From Streptomyces sp. PH10-H1 (GTDB lineage: Bacteria > Actinomycetota > Actinomycetes > Streptomycetales > Streptomycetaceae): DNA of 52,265 nt. The position numbers were made by a program, and so were the translations under genes. A model generated the notes under the pieces. It was not told the DNA's origin. It saw only the letters and a program-made list of their open reading frames with translations, and searched no databases. Of the stretch, positions 12,520 through 20,034 are shown in pieces; within the stretch, counting starts at the first letter, position 1; each line of letters begins with the position of its first letter. Where the stretch lies: NCBI RefSeq assembly GCF_030063355.1, contig NZ_JASISZ010000055.1:1-52265 (forward strand), given 5' to 3'.

Positions 12520-13811
12520 GCGAGCTTCCCGTCCACGACCGTCGCCTTGCCCCGCAGGAAGGTGGCGATCACCCGGCCCGGCAGCTCACGGCCCTCGTAG
12601 GGGGTGTTGCGGCTGCGGGAGGCGAAGCCCGCGGGATTCACCACTCCACGGTATGCGGGATCGACGAGGGTGAGGTTCGCGGGCTCGCCCGCGACGATCG
12701 GCCGTCCGTGTCCCGCGAGCCGGCCGATGACGGCTGGCCGCGCCGACATGCGGTCGGCGACGCCGGCCCAGTCCAGCAGGCCGGTGTCGACCATCGTGTG
12801 CTGGACGACGGACAGCGCGGTCTCCAGGCCCACCATGCCCATGGCGGCCGCGGCCCACTCGCAGTCCTTGTCCTCGTGCGGGTGCGGGGCGTGGTCGGTG
12901 GCGACGCAGTCGATGGTGCCGTCCGCCAGCGCCTCACGCAGCGCCATGACGTCGGCCTCGGTGCGCAGCGGCGGGTTGACCTTGTAGACCGGGTTGTACG
13001 AACGGACCAGCTCGTCGGTGAGCAGCAGGTGGTGCGGGGTGACCTCGGCGGTCACGTTCCAGCCCTTGGACTTGGCCCAGCGGACGATCTCGACCGAGCC
13101 GGCCGTGGACAGGTGGCAGATGTGGACCCGCGAGCCGACGTGGGCGGCGAGCAGCACGTCCCGGGCGATGATCGACTCCTCGGCGACGGCCGGCCAGCCG
13201 CGCAGGCCCAGTTCGCCGGAGACGATGCCCTCGTTCATCTGGGCGCCCTCGGTGAGGCGCGGCTCCTGGGCGTGCTGGGCGACGACGCCGTCGAAGGCCT
13301 TCACGTACTCCAGGGCCCGGCGCATGATCACCGCGTCGTCGACGCACTTGCCGTCGTCGGAGAAGACCCGGACGCGCGCGGCGGAGTCGGCCATCGCGCC
13401 CAGCTCGGCGAGCTGCTTGCCCTCCAGGCCCACGGTGACGGCGCCGACCGGCTGCACGTCGCAGTAGCCGGACTCCCGGCCGAGCCGCCAGACCTGCTCG
13501 ACGACGCCGGCGGTGTCGGCGACAGGGAAGGTGTTGGCCATCGCGTGGACGGCGGTGTAACCGCCGATGGCGGCGGCGCGGGTGCCGGTCAGGACGGTCT
13601 CGGAGTCCTCACGGCCCGGCTCGCGCAGGTGGGTGTGGAGGTCGACGAGGCCGGGGAGCAGGATCCTGCCCTCCGCCTCGATGACGGTGGCACCGTCCGC
13701 TTCCAGCGCCGTTCCCACGGCGGCGATCGTGGCGCCGTCGATGAGCACATCCTGCGCCTCGCCGCCCAGCACCTTCGCACCGCGGATCAGAACCTTCTGG
13801 GGCTCACTCAT
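12516..13811 (-). CDS. pyrC: Dihydroorotase
   Basis: 431 residues, class I amidohydrolase. It cyclises carbamoyl aspartate to dihydroorotate. Metal ligands are visible in LVDLHTHLREPG (HxH) and CVATDHAPH (Asp and His). The ATG at 13811 lies 2 bases after the pyrB stop, and the 3' end overlaps the next gene by 4 bases. The protein has the long form used by actinobacteria. Confidence 0.96.
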   Translation of the reverse strand: MSEPQKVLIRGAKVLGGEAQDVLIDGATIAAVGTALEADGATVIEAEGRILLPGLVDLHTHLREPGREDSETVLTGTRAAAIGGYTAVHAMANTFPVADTAGVVEQVWRLGRESGYCDVQPVGAVTVGLEGKQLAELGAMADSAARVRVFSDDGKCVDDAVIMRRALEYVKAFDGVVAQHAQEPRLTEGAQMNEGIVSGELGLRGWPAVAEESIIARDVLLAAHVGSRVHICHLSTAGSVEIVRWAKSKGWNVTAEVTPHHLLLTDELVRSYNPVYKVNPPLRTEADVMALREALADGTIDCVATDHAPHPHEDKDCEWAAAAMGMVGLETALSVVQHTMVDTGLLDWAGVADRMSARPAVIGRLAGHGRPIVAGEPANLTLVDPAYRGVVNPAGFASRSRNTPYEGRELPGRVIATFLRGKATVVDGKLA

Positions 13812-13813
13812 GG

Positions 13814-14839
13814 TTAGTTGTTCTCCTTGGTGCGGGCGGTGGGGGCGGCGTTCGAGATGGCGGGTTCAGCGCCGCCCAGCAGCAGGTACAGCACGGCCAT
13901 CCGGATGCTGACGCCGTTGGCGACCTGCTCCACCACGGTGCAGCGCTCGGAGTCGGCGACCTCGGCGGTGATCTCCATGCCGCGGTTCATCGGGCCGGGG
14001 TGCATGACGATGGCGTGTTCGGGCAGCGCGGCCATCCGGGTGCCGTCGAGGCCGTAACGGCGGGAGTACTCGCGCTCGGTGGGGAAGAACGCAGCGTTCA
14101 TCCGCTCGCTCTGCACCCGCAGCATCATCACGGCGTCGGACTTGGCCAGCACCGTGTCCAGGTCGTAGGAGACCTCGCAGGGCCAGGTCTCGACGCCGAT
14201 CGGCATCAGGGTGGGCGGGGCGACCAGGGTGACGTGGGCGCCGAGGGTGTTCAGCAGGTGGACGTTGGAGCGGGCGACCCGGCTGTGCAGGACGTCGCCG
14301 ACGATCGTGATGCGGCGGCCCGCCAGGTCACGGCCGGTGCCGTCACCGGGGCCGCGGTGGAAGGTGGGGCCGCCGTCCTTGGCGCCCGCCAGGTGGCGGC
14401 GCATGGTGAAGGCGTCGAGCAGCGCCTGGGTGGGGTGCTCGTGAGTGCCGTCACCGGCGTTGACGACCGAGCCGCCGATCCAGCCGGAGGTGGCCAGCCG
14501 GTGCGGGGCGCCGGAGGAGCCGTGCCGGATGACGACGGCGTCGGCGCCCATTGCCTCCAGGGTCAGCGCGGTGTCCTTCAGGGACTCGCCCTTGGAGACC
14601 GAGGAGCCCTTGGCGGAGAAGTTGATGACATCGGCGGAGAGCCGCTTGGCGGCGGCCTCGAAGGAGATGCGGGTGCGGGTCGAGTCCTCGAAGAAGAGGT
14701 TGACGACGGTACGGCCGCGCAGGGTGGGCAGCTTCTTGATCGGCCGGTCGGCCACGCGGGCCATTTCCTCGGCGGTGTCGAGCACGAGGATGGCGTCGTC
14801 GCGGGTCAGGTCGGCGGCCGAGATCAGGTGGCGCTTCAT
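13814..14839 (-). CDS. pyrB: Aspartate carbamoyltransferase catalytic chain
   Basis: 341 residues. It condenses carbamoyl phosphate and aspartate. Signatures are FFEDSTRTRISFE (carbamoyl-phosphate loop), GDGTHEHPTQALLD and the HPGPMNRG loop. Between ALLDAFTMRRHL and RRITIVGDVLHSRVARS there is an extra segment of some 20 Gly-rich residues (GAKDGGPTFHRGPGDGTGRD), longer than in the enteric enzyme. No pyrI-like regulatory chain is present. It lies 83 bases downstream of pyrR. Confidence 0.96.
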   Translation of the reverse strand: MKRHLISAADLTRDDAILVLDTAEEMARVADRPIKKLPTLRGRTVVNLFFEDSTRTRISFEAAAKRLSADVINFSAKGSSVSKGESLKDTALTLEAMGADAVVIRHGSSGAPHRLATSGWIGGSVVNAGDGTHEHPTQALLDAFTMRRHLAGAKDGGPTFHRGPGDGTGRDLAGRRITIVGDVLHSRVARSNVHLLNTLGAHVTLVAPPTLMPIGVETWPCEVSYDLDTVLAKSDAVMMLRVQSERMNAAFFPTEREYSRRYGLDGTRMAALPEHAIVMHPGPMNRGMEITAEVADSERCTVVEQVANGVSIRMAVLYLLLGGAEPAISNAAPTARTKENN

Positions 14840-14922
14840 CGGGTCACTCCGAAGGGGGTACTGGGGCGGCGGAGGGCATGCTCGTGAGGCCGGACGCCGT
14901 GGGGGTCCGGAACGTGCGTGCG

Positions 14923-15495
14923 CTATTCGTCCGCCGGGGAGCCCTCGCGCACGCCGAGGAGGACCGTGTCGCGGCCGTCCTCTTCGGTGAGGTGGACCTT
15001 GACGGTCTCGCGCAGCGAGGTGGGGATGTTCTTGCCGACGTAGTCGGCCCGGATCGGGAGTTCGCGGTGTCCGCGGTCGACCAGGACGGCGAGCTGCACG
15101 GCGCGGGGACGGCCGATGTCGTTCAGCGCGTCGAGGGCGGCGCGGATGGTGCGGCCCGAGAAGAGCACGTCGTCGACGAGGATCACGAGCCGGCCGTCGA
15201 CACGGTCGCCGGGGATGTCGGTGCGGGCCAGCGCGCGGGCCGGGCCGAGCCGCAGATCGTCGCGGTACATGGTGATGTCGAGCGAACCGACCGGGACCTT
15301 GCGGCCGGTGATGTCGGCGAGCTTGTCGGCCAGCCTGCGGGCGAGAAAGACACCGCGGGTGGGAATGCCGAGGAGCACCACGTCGTCGGCGCCCTTGGCG
15401 CGTTCGACGATCTCGTGGGCGATGCGGGTCAGGACCCGGGCGATATCGGGTGCTTCCAGCACCGGGCGTGCGGATGTACTGCGGTCTTCAGCCAT
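14923..15495 (-). CDS. pyrR: PyrR: pyrimidine operon RNA-binding regulator / uracil phosphoribosyltransferase
   Basis: 190 residues. Type I phosphoribosyltransferase fold; the PRPP-binding loop reads LVILVDDVLFSGRTIRAAL and the N-terminal part has VVLLGIPTRGVFLARRL. PyrR senses UMP and binds pyr mRNA; in mycobacteria it blocks translation near the ribosome site. It is the first gene of the pyr run and is preceded by two copies of a PyrR-loop-like sequence, the nearer one folding next to its own AAGGAG. The gene is divergent from bldD. Confidence 0.96.
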   Translation of the reverse strand: MAEDRSTSARPVLEAPDIARVLTRIAHEIVERAKGADDVVLLGIPTRGVFLARRLADKLADITGRKVPVGSLDITMYRDDLRLGPARALARTDIPGDRVDGRLVILVDDVLFSGRTIRAALDALNDIGRPRAVQLAVLVDRGHRELPIRADYVGKNIPTSLRETVKVHLTEEDGRDTVLLGVREGSPADE

Positions 15496-15510
15496 GAAGG
15501 GCTCTCCTTC

Positions 15511-15528
15511 CCCGCCTCACGGGACGGG
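15511..15528 (-). promoter_or_regulatory. PyrR-binding-loop-like hairpin at the pyrR ribosome site
   Basis: On the mRNA strand a CCCG/CGGG stem (15525-15528 with 15511-15514) encloses UCCCGUGAGG. Together with the following C this matches UCCNGNGAGGY, the core of the PyrR consensus ARUCCNGNGAGGYU. The pyrR AAGGAG follows at once, so a bound PyrR could mask it. The match is read directly; PyrR binding is inferred. Confidence 0.6.
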
Positions 15529-15632
15529 TCTTAAAGGACGCCAGGGATACACCCACACGTTATCAGGCGCGCCGGTCGCGCGGTCGGGCGGGCGGTCGCA
15601 GGATAGGCACACCGGTACGAACCGGACTCTCC

Positions 15633-15643
15633 AGCCTCACGGG
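15633..15643 (-). promoter_or_regulatory. Second PyrR-loop-like motif in the pyrR upstream region
   Basis: Minus-strand CCCGTGAGGCT shares a 10-base identical core (CCCGTGAGGC) with the element 120 bases downstream and completes the GAGGYU end of the PyrR consensus. It is flanked by GGACC/GGTCC-type inverted repeats. Whether it is transcribed depends on the unmapped pyrR start. Confidence 0.4.
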
Positions 15644-15666
15644 GGGACCGGTCCGGACCATTCGGC

Positions 15667-15696
15667 TTGACGAAGTCAAATTACGCTGCGTAACCT
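15667..15696 (+). promoter_or_regulatory. bldD promoter
   Basis: TTGACG (15667-15672) and TAACCT (15691-15696) are 18 bases apart and 37 bases before the bldD ATG. A perfect palindrome TTACGC-T-GCGTAA (15681-15693) occupies the spacer and enters the -10. Confidence 0.6.
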
Positions 15697-15710
15697 CACA
15701 GTGAGTCACC
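15696..15710 (+). promoter_or_regulatory. BldD box (autoregulatory operator)
   Basis: TCACAGTGAGTCACC contains AGTGA-n-TCACC, matching the published BldD consensus AGTgA(n)TCACc, and also the reverse pair TCAC-AGTGA. It overlaps the -10 end and probable transcription start of bldD, which suits known autorepression, and faces the divergent pyrR promoter region. Confidence 0.65.
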
Positions 15711-15732
15711 GAGATTCCGTCCGGGGAGCCTT

Positions 15733-16233
15733 ATGTCCAGCGATTACGCCAAACAGCTCGGAGCCAAGCTCCGCGCCATCCGCACGCAGCAGGGTCTCTC
15801 CCTTCACGGCGTCGAGGAGAAGTCCCAGGGCCGCTGGAAGGCCGTCGTCGTCGGCTCGTACGAGCGTGGCGACCGCGCCGTGACCGTACAGCGCCTCGCC
15901 GAGCTGGCGGACTTCTACGGCGTTCCGGTCCAGGAGCTGCTGCCCGGCACCACGCCGGGCGGGGCCGCCGAGCCGCCGCCGAAGCTTGTCCTGGACCTGG
16001 AGCGTCTGTCCCAGGTCCCGCCGGACAAGGCCGGTCCGCTGCAGCGCTACGCCGCCACCATCCAGAGCCAGCGCGGCGACTACAACGGCAAGGTGCTGTC
16101 GATCCGCCAGGACGACCTGCGCACGCTGGCCGTGATCTACGACCAGTCGCCGTCGGTCCTCACCGAGCAGCTCATCGGCTGGGGCGTCCTCGACGCGGAC
16201 GCGCGCCGCGCGGTCCAGCATGAGGACGGCTGA
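15733..16233 (+). CDS. bldD: BldD developmental master regulator
   Basis: 166 residues. The N-terminal helix-turn-helix (about residues 7-70, LGAKLRAIRTQQGLSLHGVE) dimerises on DNA once four c-di-GMP molecules link two C-terminal domains. The c-di-GMP signature RGD-X8-RQDD is intact: R114, D116, R125 and D128. BldD represses sporulation genes during vegetative growth. GGGGAG precedes the ATG. The gene is divergent from pyrR and ends at a 19-base hairpin. Confidence 0.97.
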   Translation: MSSDYAKQLGAKLRAIRTQQGLSLHGVEEKSQGRWKAVVVGSYERGDRAVTVQRLAELADFYGVPVQELLPGTTPGGAAEPPPKLVLDLERLSQVPPDKAGPLQRYAATIQSQRGDYNGKVLSIRQDDLRTLAVIYDQSPSVLTEQLIGWGVLDADARRAVQHEDG

Positions 16234-16254
16234 CAGCCAACAGTGCAGAAACGT

Positions 16255-16296
16255 ACCGCCCGGGGCGGTGTCCGCAGGGACACCGCCCCGGGCGGT
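16255..16296 (+). terminator. bldD terminator hairpin
   Basis: Perfect 19-base inverted repeat (16255-16273 and 16278-16296) with loop GCAG, starting 22 bases after the bldD stop. Confidence 0.85.
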
Positions 16297-16387
16297 TCTG
16301 TCTGCGCCCCGCCCCGGGCGCACCTCGGGCGGACCCCGGGCCGGGCTCCGTGCGGGGCCACACCCGCCCCCACTCACTCCTACGGCC

Positions 16388-16424
16388 CAGTCCGCGCCGG
16401 GAAGAGCAGTCCGCGCCGGGAAGA
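16388..16424. repeat. Tandem 19-base direct repeat
   Basis: Two copies of CAGTCCGCGCCGGGAAGA separated by one base, in the gap between the bldD and nusB terminators. The rest of the 16234-16520 gap holds only the two hairpins and GC-rich sequence without a credible gene. Confidence 0.8.
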
Positions 16425-16457
16425 TCCGGCCGGTGCCTTCAGGCAGCCGGAAACGCA

Positions 16458-16505
16458 CCAGGCCCGCAGTAGAACGTTGTGTTCACGTTCTGCTGCGGGC
16501 CCTGG
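16458..16505 (-). terminator. nusB terminator hairpin
   Basis: Near-perfect 20-base inverted repeat (CCAGGCCCGCAGTAGAACGT and its partner 16485-16505 with one mismatch and one bulge), 16 bases past the nusB stop and facing the bldD terminator. Confidence 0.75.
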
Positions 16506-16520
16506 GCGGTGCGGGTGACG

Positions 16521-16946
16521 CTATCGCCGGAGGGTCGGCTTGAGGTCCTTCAGACGGGCCAGCAGCCCGTTGACGAAGGCGGGCGACTCATCGGTGGAGA
16601 ACTCCTTGGCGAGCTGTACCGCCTCGTCCAGCACGACGGCGTCCGGGACGTCGTCCTCCCAGATCAGCTCGTACGTACCGAGTCGCAGGACGTTCCGGTC
16701 GACGACCGGCATCCGGTCCAGCGTCCAGCCGACCGAGTAGGTCGCTAGCAGCTCGTCGATACGGGGTGCGTTCTCCGCGTACCCCTCGACCAGCTGCATG
16801 GTGTACTCGGTGACCGGCGGCTGCCGGTCATCGGTCCGGGCGAGCCGGATCCAGTCCGCCATGGCGGTCTTCGGGTCGACACCCCGCTGATCCGCTTCGA
16901 AGAGGATCTGGAAGGCGCGCTTGCGGGCCTTGTTCCGAGCAGCCAC
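16521..16946 (-). CDS. nusB: Transcription antitermination factor NusB
   Basis: 141 residues, all-helical. With NusE (S10) it binds boxA of rRNA leaders. The N-terminal ARNKARKRAFQILFEADQRG is the Arg-rich RNA-binding helix, and VVDRNVLRLGTYEL and PDAVVLDEAVQLAKEF are family signatures. It begins with a GTG one base after the efp stop, so the two are co-translated. Confidence 0.96.
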   Translation of the reverse strand: MAARNKARKRAFQILFEADQRGVDPKTAMADWIRLARTDDRQPPVTEYTMQLVEGYAENAPRIDELLATYSVGWTLDRMPVVDRNVLRLGTYELIWEDDVPDAVVLDEAVQLAKEFSTDESPAFVNGLLARLKDLKPTLRR

Positions 16947-16947
16947 G

Positions 16948-17514
16948 TTAGCTGTTCACCCGGCCGAGATAGTCACCCGAACGGGTGTCGACCTTGATCT
17001 TCTCACCGGTGGTGATGAAGAGCGGAACGCCGATCTCGTAGCCGGTCTCGAGGCGGGCCGGCTTGGAGCCACCGGTGGACCGGTCGCCCTGGACACCCGG
17101 CTCGGTGTACTCGATGACCAGCTCGACGGAGGCCGGGAGCTCGATGTACAGGGGAGCGCCCTCGTACATCGCCACCATGGCCTCGAAGCCCTCGAGCAGG
17201 TAGTTGGCCGCGTCGCCGACGACCTCGGGAGTGATGTACACCTGTTCGAAGGTGTCGCTGTCCATGAAGACGAAGTCGGTGCCGTCCTTGAAGGAGAACT
17301 GCATACCGCGCTTGTCGACGTTGGCCGTCTCGACCTTGATGCCGGCGTTGAAGGTCTTGTCGACGACCTTGCCGGACAGCACGTGCTTGAGCTTCGTGCG
17401 GACGAAGGCGGGGCCCTTGCCGGGCTTGACGTGCTGGAAATCGACAACGGTCCAGAGCTGGCCGCCGTCGAGCTTGAGCACGAGGCCGTTCTTGAGGTCG
17501 TTCGTGGATGCCAC
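16948..17514 (-). CDS. efp: Elongation factor P
   Basis: 188 residues from GTG 17514 (MASTNDLKNG), with AGGAG upstream; the frame continues farther but without family similarity. EF-P relieves ribosome stalling at polyproline. The tip loop reads HVKPGKGPAFVR with Lys33. The palindromic PGKGP form belongs to the actinobacterial subgroup reported to work without lysine modification, and no epmA or earP-like gene is seen nearby. It lies between an M24 peptidase homologue and nusB. Confidence 0.96.
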   Translation of the reverse strand: MASTNDLKNGLVLKLDGGQLWTVVDFQHVKPGKGPAFVRTKLKHVLSGKVVDKTFNAGIKVETANVDKRGMQFSFKDGTDFVFMDSDTFEQVYITPEVVGDAANYLLEGFEAMVAMYEGAPLYIELPASVELVIEYTEPGVQGDRSTGGSKPARLETGYEIGVPLFITTGEKIKVDTRSGDYLGRVNS

Positions 17515-17567
17515 GGTTGCGGAATCTCCTGAAAGTGCTGCTTCGGAGACCGAGGGGGCGCGCCCTT

Positions 17568-18677
17568 TTACAGGGCGAGCAGCTCCTTGGTCGTAATGGT
17601 GAGTAGCTCGGGCCCGCCGTCCGTCGGGGGACGTACGACGAGCGTGTCGTCGATGCGGACACCGCCGCGGCCCGGAAGGTGGACCCCCGGTTCGACGGTG
17701 ACCGGCACGCAAGCGTTCAGTTTACCCATGGCCGCAGGTGACAGCCGAGGGTCCTCGTCGATTTCGAGTCCAACACCGTGACCTGTCACCTCTCCGACGG
17801 CCTCCCCGTAGCCCGCGGCGGCCAGTACCCGGCGTGCCGCGTGGTCCACATCACGGCAGGCCACACCGGGTATGAGGGCCTCCCGGCCGGCCCGCTGGGC
17901 GGCGAATACCAGCTCGTAGAGCTCGATCTGCCAGTCGGCGGGAGAAGCCCCCACGACGAAGGTACGGCCGACCTCGCAGCGGTATCCGCGGTAGCAGGCG
18001 CCGAGCCGGACGGTGAGGAAATCGCCCTCCTCGACACGCCGGTCGGTGGGGGCGTGCCGGGCGGCACCCGAGTGCGGCCCGGTGCCGACACAGGTGGGGA
18101 AGGCCGGGCCCTCCGCGCCGTGATCGACCAGCCGGCGCTCCAGTTCCAGCGCCAGGTGCCGCTCGGTCCTGCCGACCAGGATCGACTCCAGCAGCTCGCC
18201 GAGCGCCTGGTCGGCGAGTTCCGCGGCGATGCGGAGCGAGGCGATCTCCTGCTCGTCCTTGACCACCCGCAGCTGTTCCACGGCCCCGCCGAGGTCGGAC
18301 AGGACCAGGCCGGGCGCGACCGAGCCGATCGCCCGGTGCCGCGCGACCGTGAGGTGGTGCTCCTCGACCGCCAGGGTGCCGCCCCGCTGGTCGCGGACCA
18401 GCCCGGCGGCGGCCACCACCGGATCGCCGTCCGAGGTGGGCAGCACCACGGTCCGTACGTCCTCCGGCGGCCGGCCGCCGTCCAGGTCCCCGGCCGCCGG
18501 GCGGGGTCGGACCAGCGCGTCCTGCTCGCCGGGACCGACGAGCAGCACCGCACCGGACGGAGCGCAGCCGGTCAGATAGCGGACGTTGGCGGGGTGGGAG
18601 ACCAGCGCCGCCGCCGTTCCGGCCGCCGCGCATCGGTCGCGCAGGCGTTCTCTGCGGGCAGCGTGCACGTCGGACAT
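17568..18677 (-). CDS. M24 family Xaa-Pro peptidase homologue with altered metal site
   Basis: 369 residues: an N-terminal creatinase-like domain (residues 1-135) and a C-terminal pita-bread domain. Active M24 enzymes bind two metals through D, D, H, E, E. Here the first Asp is Arg224 (TVRLGA), the second is Glu235 (CEVGRTF), His300 (GHGVG) and Glu329 (VEPG) remain, and the last Glu is Asp343 (GVRIDDT). The His usually before the Glu of HExP is Asp307. It may be inactive or work differently. It stands 53 bases before efp, a common pepP/pepQ-efp pairing. Confidence 0.85.
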   Translation of the reverse strand: MSDVHAARRERLRDRCAAAGTAAALVSHPANVRYLTGCAPSGAVLLVGPGEQDALVRPRPAAGDLDGGRPPEDVRTVVLPTSDGDPVVAAAGLVRDQRGGTLAVEEHHLTVARHRAIGSVAPGLVLSDLGGAVEQLRVVKDEQEIASLRIAAELADQALGELLESILVGRTERHLALELERRLVDHGAEGPAFPTCVGTGPHSGAARHAPTDRRVEEGDFLTVRLGACYRGYRCEVGRTFVVGASPADWQIELYELVFAAQRAGREALIPGVACRDVDHAARRVLAAAGYGEAVGEVTGHGVGLEIDEDPRLSPAAMGKLNACVPVTVEPGVHLPGRGGVRIDDTLVVRPPTDGGPELLTITTKELLAL

Positions 18678-18754
18678 ATCGCGAGCGTATGTGCGGGCCG
18701 CCCGGCGGGCCGCCCGAGCGCGTCCGACCGGGGAAACCCCCGGCACCCCGCGGA

Positions 18755-19471
18755 TCACCAGACGGGCGGGCCCTGGACGCTGCGGGCCACGACCCGGTCC
18801 AGCGCCGCGGCCGCCGCGGCCACGTCGAGCTGGGAGTTGTCGATGATCGGCAGCCCCGATCCGTACCAGCCCGCCATCCGGCCGTGGATCCGGGCGACCT
18901 CCTCGTCGGACAGCCGCCGGTTGCCGCTGCGCGCGGCGTTCCGGGCGAGGACCACGTCCAGGCCCGGGAGCAGGACCACGGGCAGCAGGCCGGGGCCGAC
19001 GTGGCGCTTCCAGCCGCCGAGGCCGACGACCGGCCGGTCGGGGAAGACCGCGTCGTCGATGATGCAGGAGATGCCGTTGGCCAGGAAGTTCCGGGCGGAG
19101 AAGCCACAGGTGCGGCGGGCCAGCCGGTACTGGGCCTCGGAGTGTTCGTTCCACCCGGCCTGCGGGTCCGCGAAACCGGAGCGGACCCATTCCCGGACGT
19201 CGTCGAGGCTGATGTGGGCGGTCGGGACGCCGCGGTTGTCGGCCCAGTGCCGGGCGATGGTGGTCTTGCCGGCTCCGGCCGCGCCGATCAGCAGGACGGC
19301 CACAGGACCGGACCCCGCACCCGGTAGCAAGGCGCCGCCGCCGGCCGCGGGCAGCTGGACCGGGCTGGCGGCCGGCATGGGGAAGTGGCCGGTGGTGCTG
19401 GCGGCCGGCAGAGCTCCCGGCCGGCCGGGCTGCGGTGCCCCCACAGCGTGCTGCATCCCGTCCCACTCCAT
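18755..19471 (-). CDS. P-loop kinase / AAA family ATPase-like protein
   Basis: 238 residues. After a Pro/Ala/Gly-rich leader of about 55 residues comes a strand and Walker A GAAGAGKTT (residues 63-71), then HISLDDVREWVRSGF, which resembles the substrate Asp loop of chloramphenicol-phosphotransferase or zeta-toxin-like kinases, and CIIDDAVFPD. Later NRRLSDEEVARIHGRM looks like a lid region with paired arginines. The substrate is unknown. It lies between the aro genes and the peptidase homologue, as in S. coelicolor from memory. The start could also be the ATG at residue 6. Confidence 0.75.
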   Translation of the reverse strand: MEWDGMQHAVGAPQPGRPGALPAASTTGHFPMPAASPVQLPAAGGGALLPGAGSGPVAVLLIGAAGAGKTTIARHWADNRGVPTAHISLDDVREWVRSGFADPQAGWNEHSEAQYRLARRTCGFSARNFLANGISCIIDDAVFPDRPVVGLGGWKRHVGPGLLPVVLLPGLDVVLARNAARSGNRRLSDEEVARIHGRMAGWYGSGLPIIDNSQLDVAAAAAALDRVVARSVQGPPVW

Positions 19472-19511
19472 CTCGTGCCGGAGGTCGTGCTTCCGTGACC
19501 GGCCTGGAACG

Positions 19512-19562
19512 GGCCGTTCGCACCGAACCGTACCGTCCCCGGTCGTACTTGTGTGAACGGCC
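19512..19562 (-). terminator. Inverted repeat after aroQ
   Basis: GGCCGTTCGCAC (19512-19523) pairs with GTGTGAACGGCC (19551-19562) at 11 of 12 positions around a 27-base loop. It lies 32-82 bases past the aroQ stop and before the P-loop gene, so it is a possible end of the aro operon. The loop is long and the call uncertain. Confidence 0.4.
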
Positions 19563-19593
19563 GGGGGGCGGCGCGGGTGCCCGGAAGGAGATG

Positions 19594-20034
19594 TCAGCCG
19601 GTGATTTCCTCGGCCAGGGCGCGCAGGGCCAGCCGGTACGAGCCGATGCCGAAGCCGGCGACGGTACCGGTGGCGACGCCGGCGATGACCGAGGTGTGCC
19701 GGAACTCCTCACGGGTGTACGGGTTGGAGATGTGCACCTCGATCAGCGGCGCGGTGCGCTGGGCGGCGGCGTCGCGCATCGCGTACGAGTAGTGGGTGAA
19801 CGCGCCCGGGTTGATGACGACCGGAATCCGTCCGTCGGCCGCCTCGTGCAGCCAGCCGATCAGCTCGGCCTCATCGTTGGTCTCGCGGACGTCGACCTCG
19901 AAGCCCAGCTCCTTGCCGAGGGCGGTGCAGGCCTCGACGAGCCCGGCGTAGGACGTCGCGCCGTACACATCGGGCTCCCGGGAGCCGAGCCGGCCGAGGT
20001 TCGGTCCGTTCAGCACCAGGACCGGGCGCGTCAC
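19594..20034 (-). CDS. aroQ: 3-dehydroquinate dehydratase, type II
   Basis: 146 residues. It dehydrates 3-dehydroquinate in the shikimate pathway through an enolate. The N-terminal VLVLNGPNLGRLGSREPDVYG carries the catalytic lid with its Arg and Tyr, seen here as LNGPNLGRLGSREPDVYG; VVINPGAFTHYSYAMRDA and IEVHISNPYTREEFRH hold further active-site residues. The GTG start overlaps the aroB stop as GTGA. Confidence 0.96.
   Translation of the reverse strand: MTRPVLVLNGPNLGRLGSREPDVYGATSYAGLVEACTALGKELGFEVDVRETNDEAELIGWLHEAADGRIPVVINPGAFTHYSYAMRDAAAQRTAPLIEVHISNPYTREEFRHTSVIAGVATGTVAGFGIGSYRLALRALAEEITG

Noticed and set aside
16388..16424. CRISPR-like repeat
   Set aside because: Only two units with a one-base spacer and no cas genes.
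16220..16543. Open frames through the bldD-nusB gap
   Set aside because: They are made of the two terminator hairpins and have no start signal.
17515..17712. N-terminal extension of EF-P to about 254 residues
   Set aside because: It overlaps the end of the M24 gene and lacks similarity; the AGGAG before GTG 17514 gives the standard 188-residue protein.
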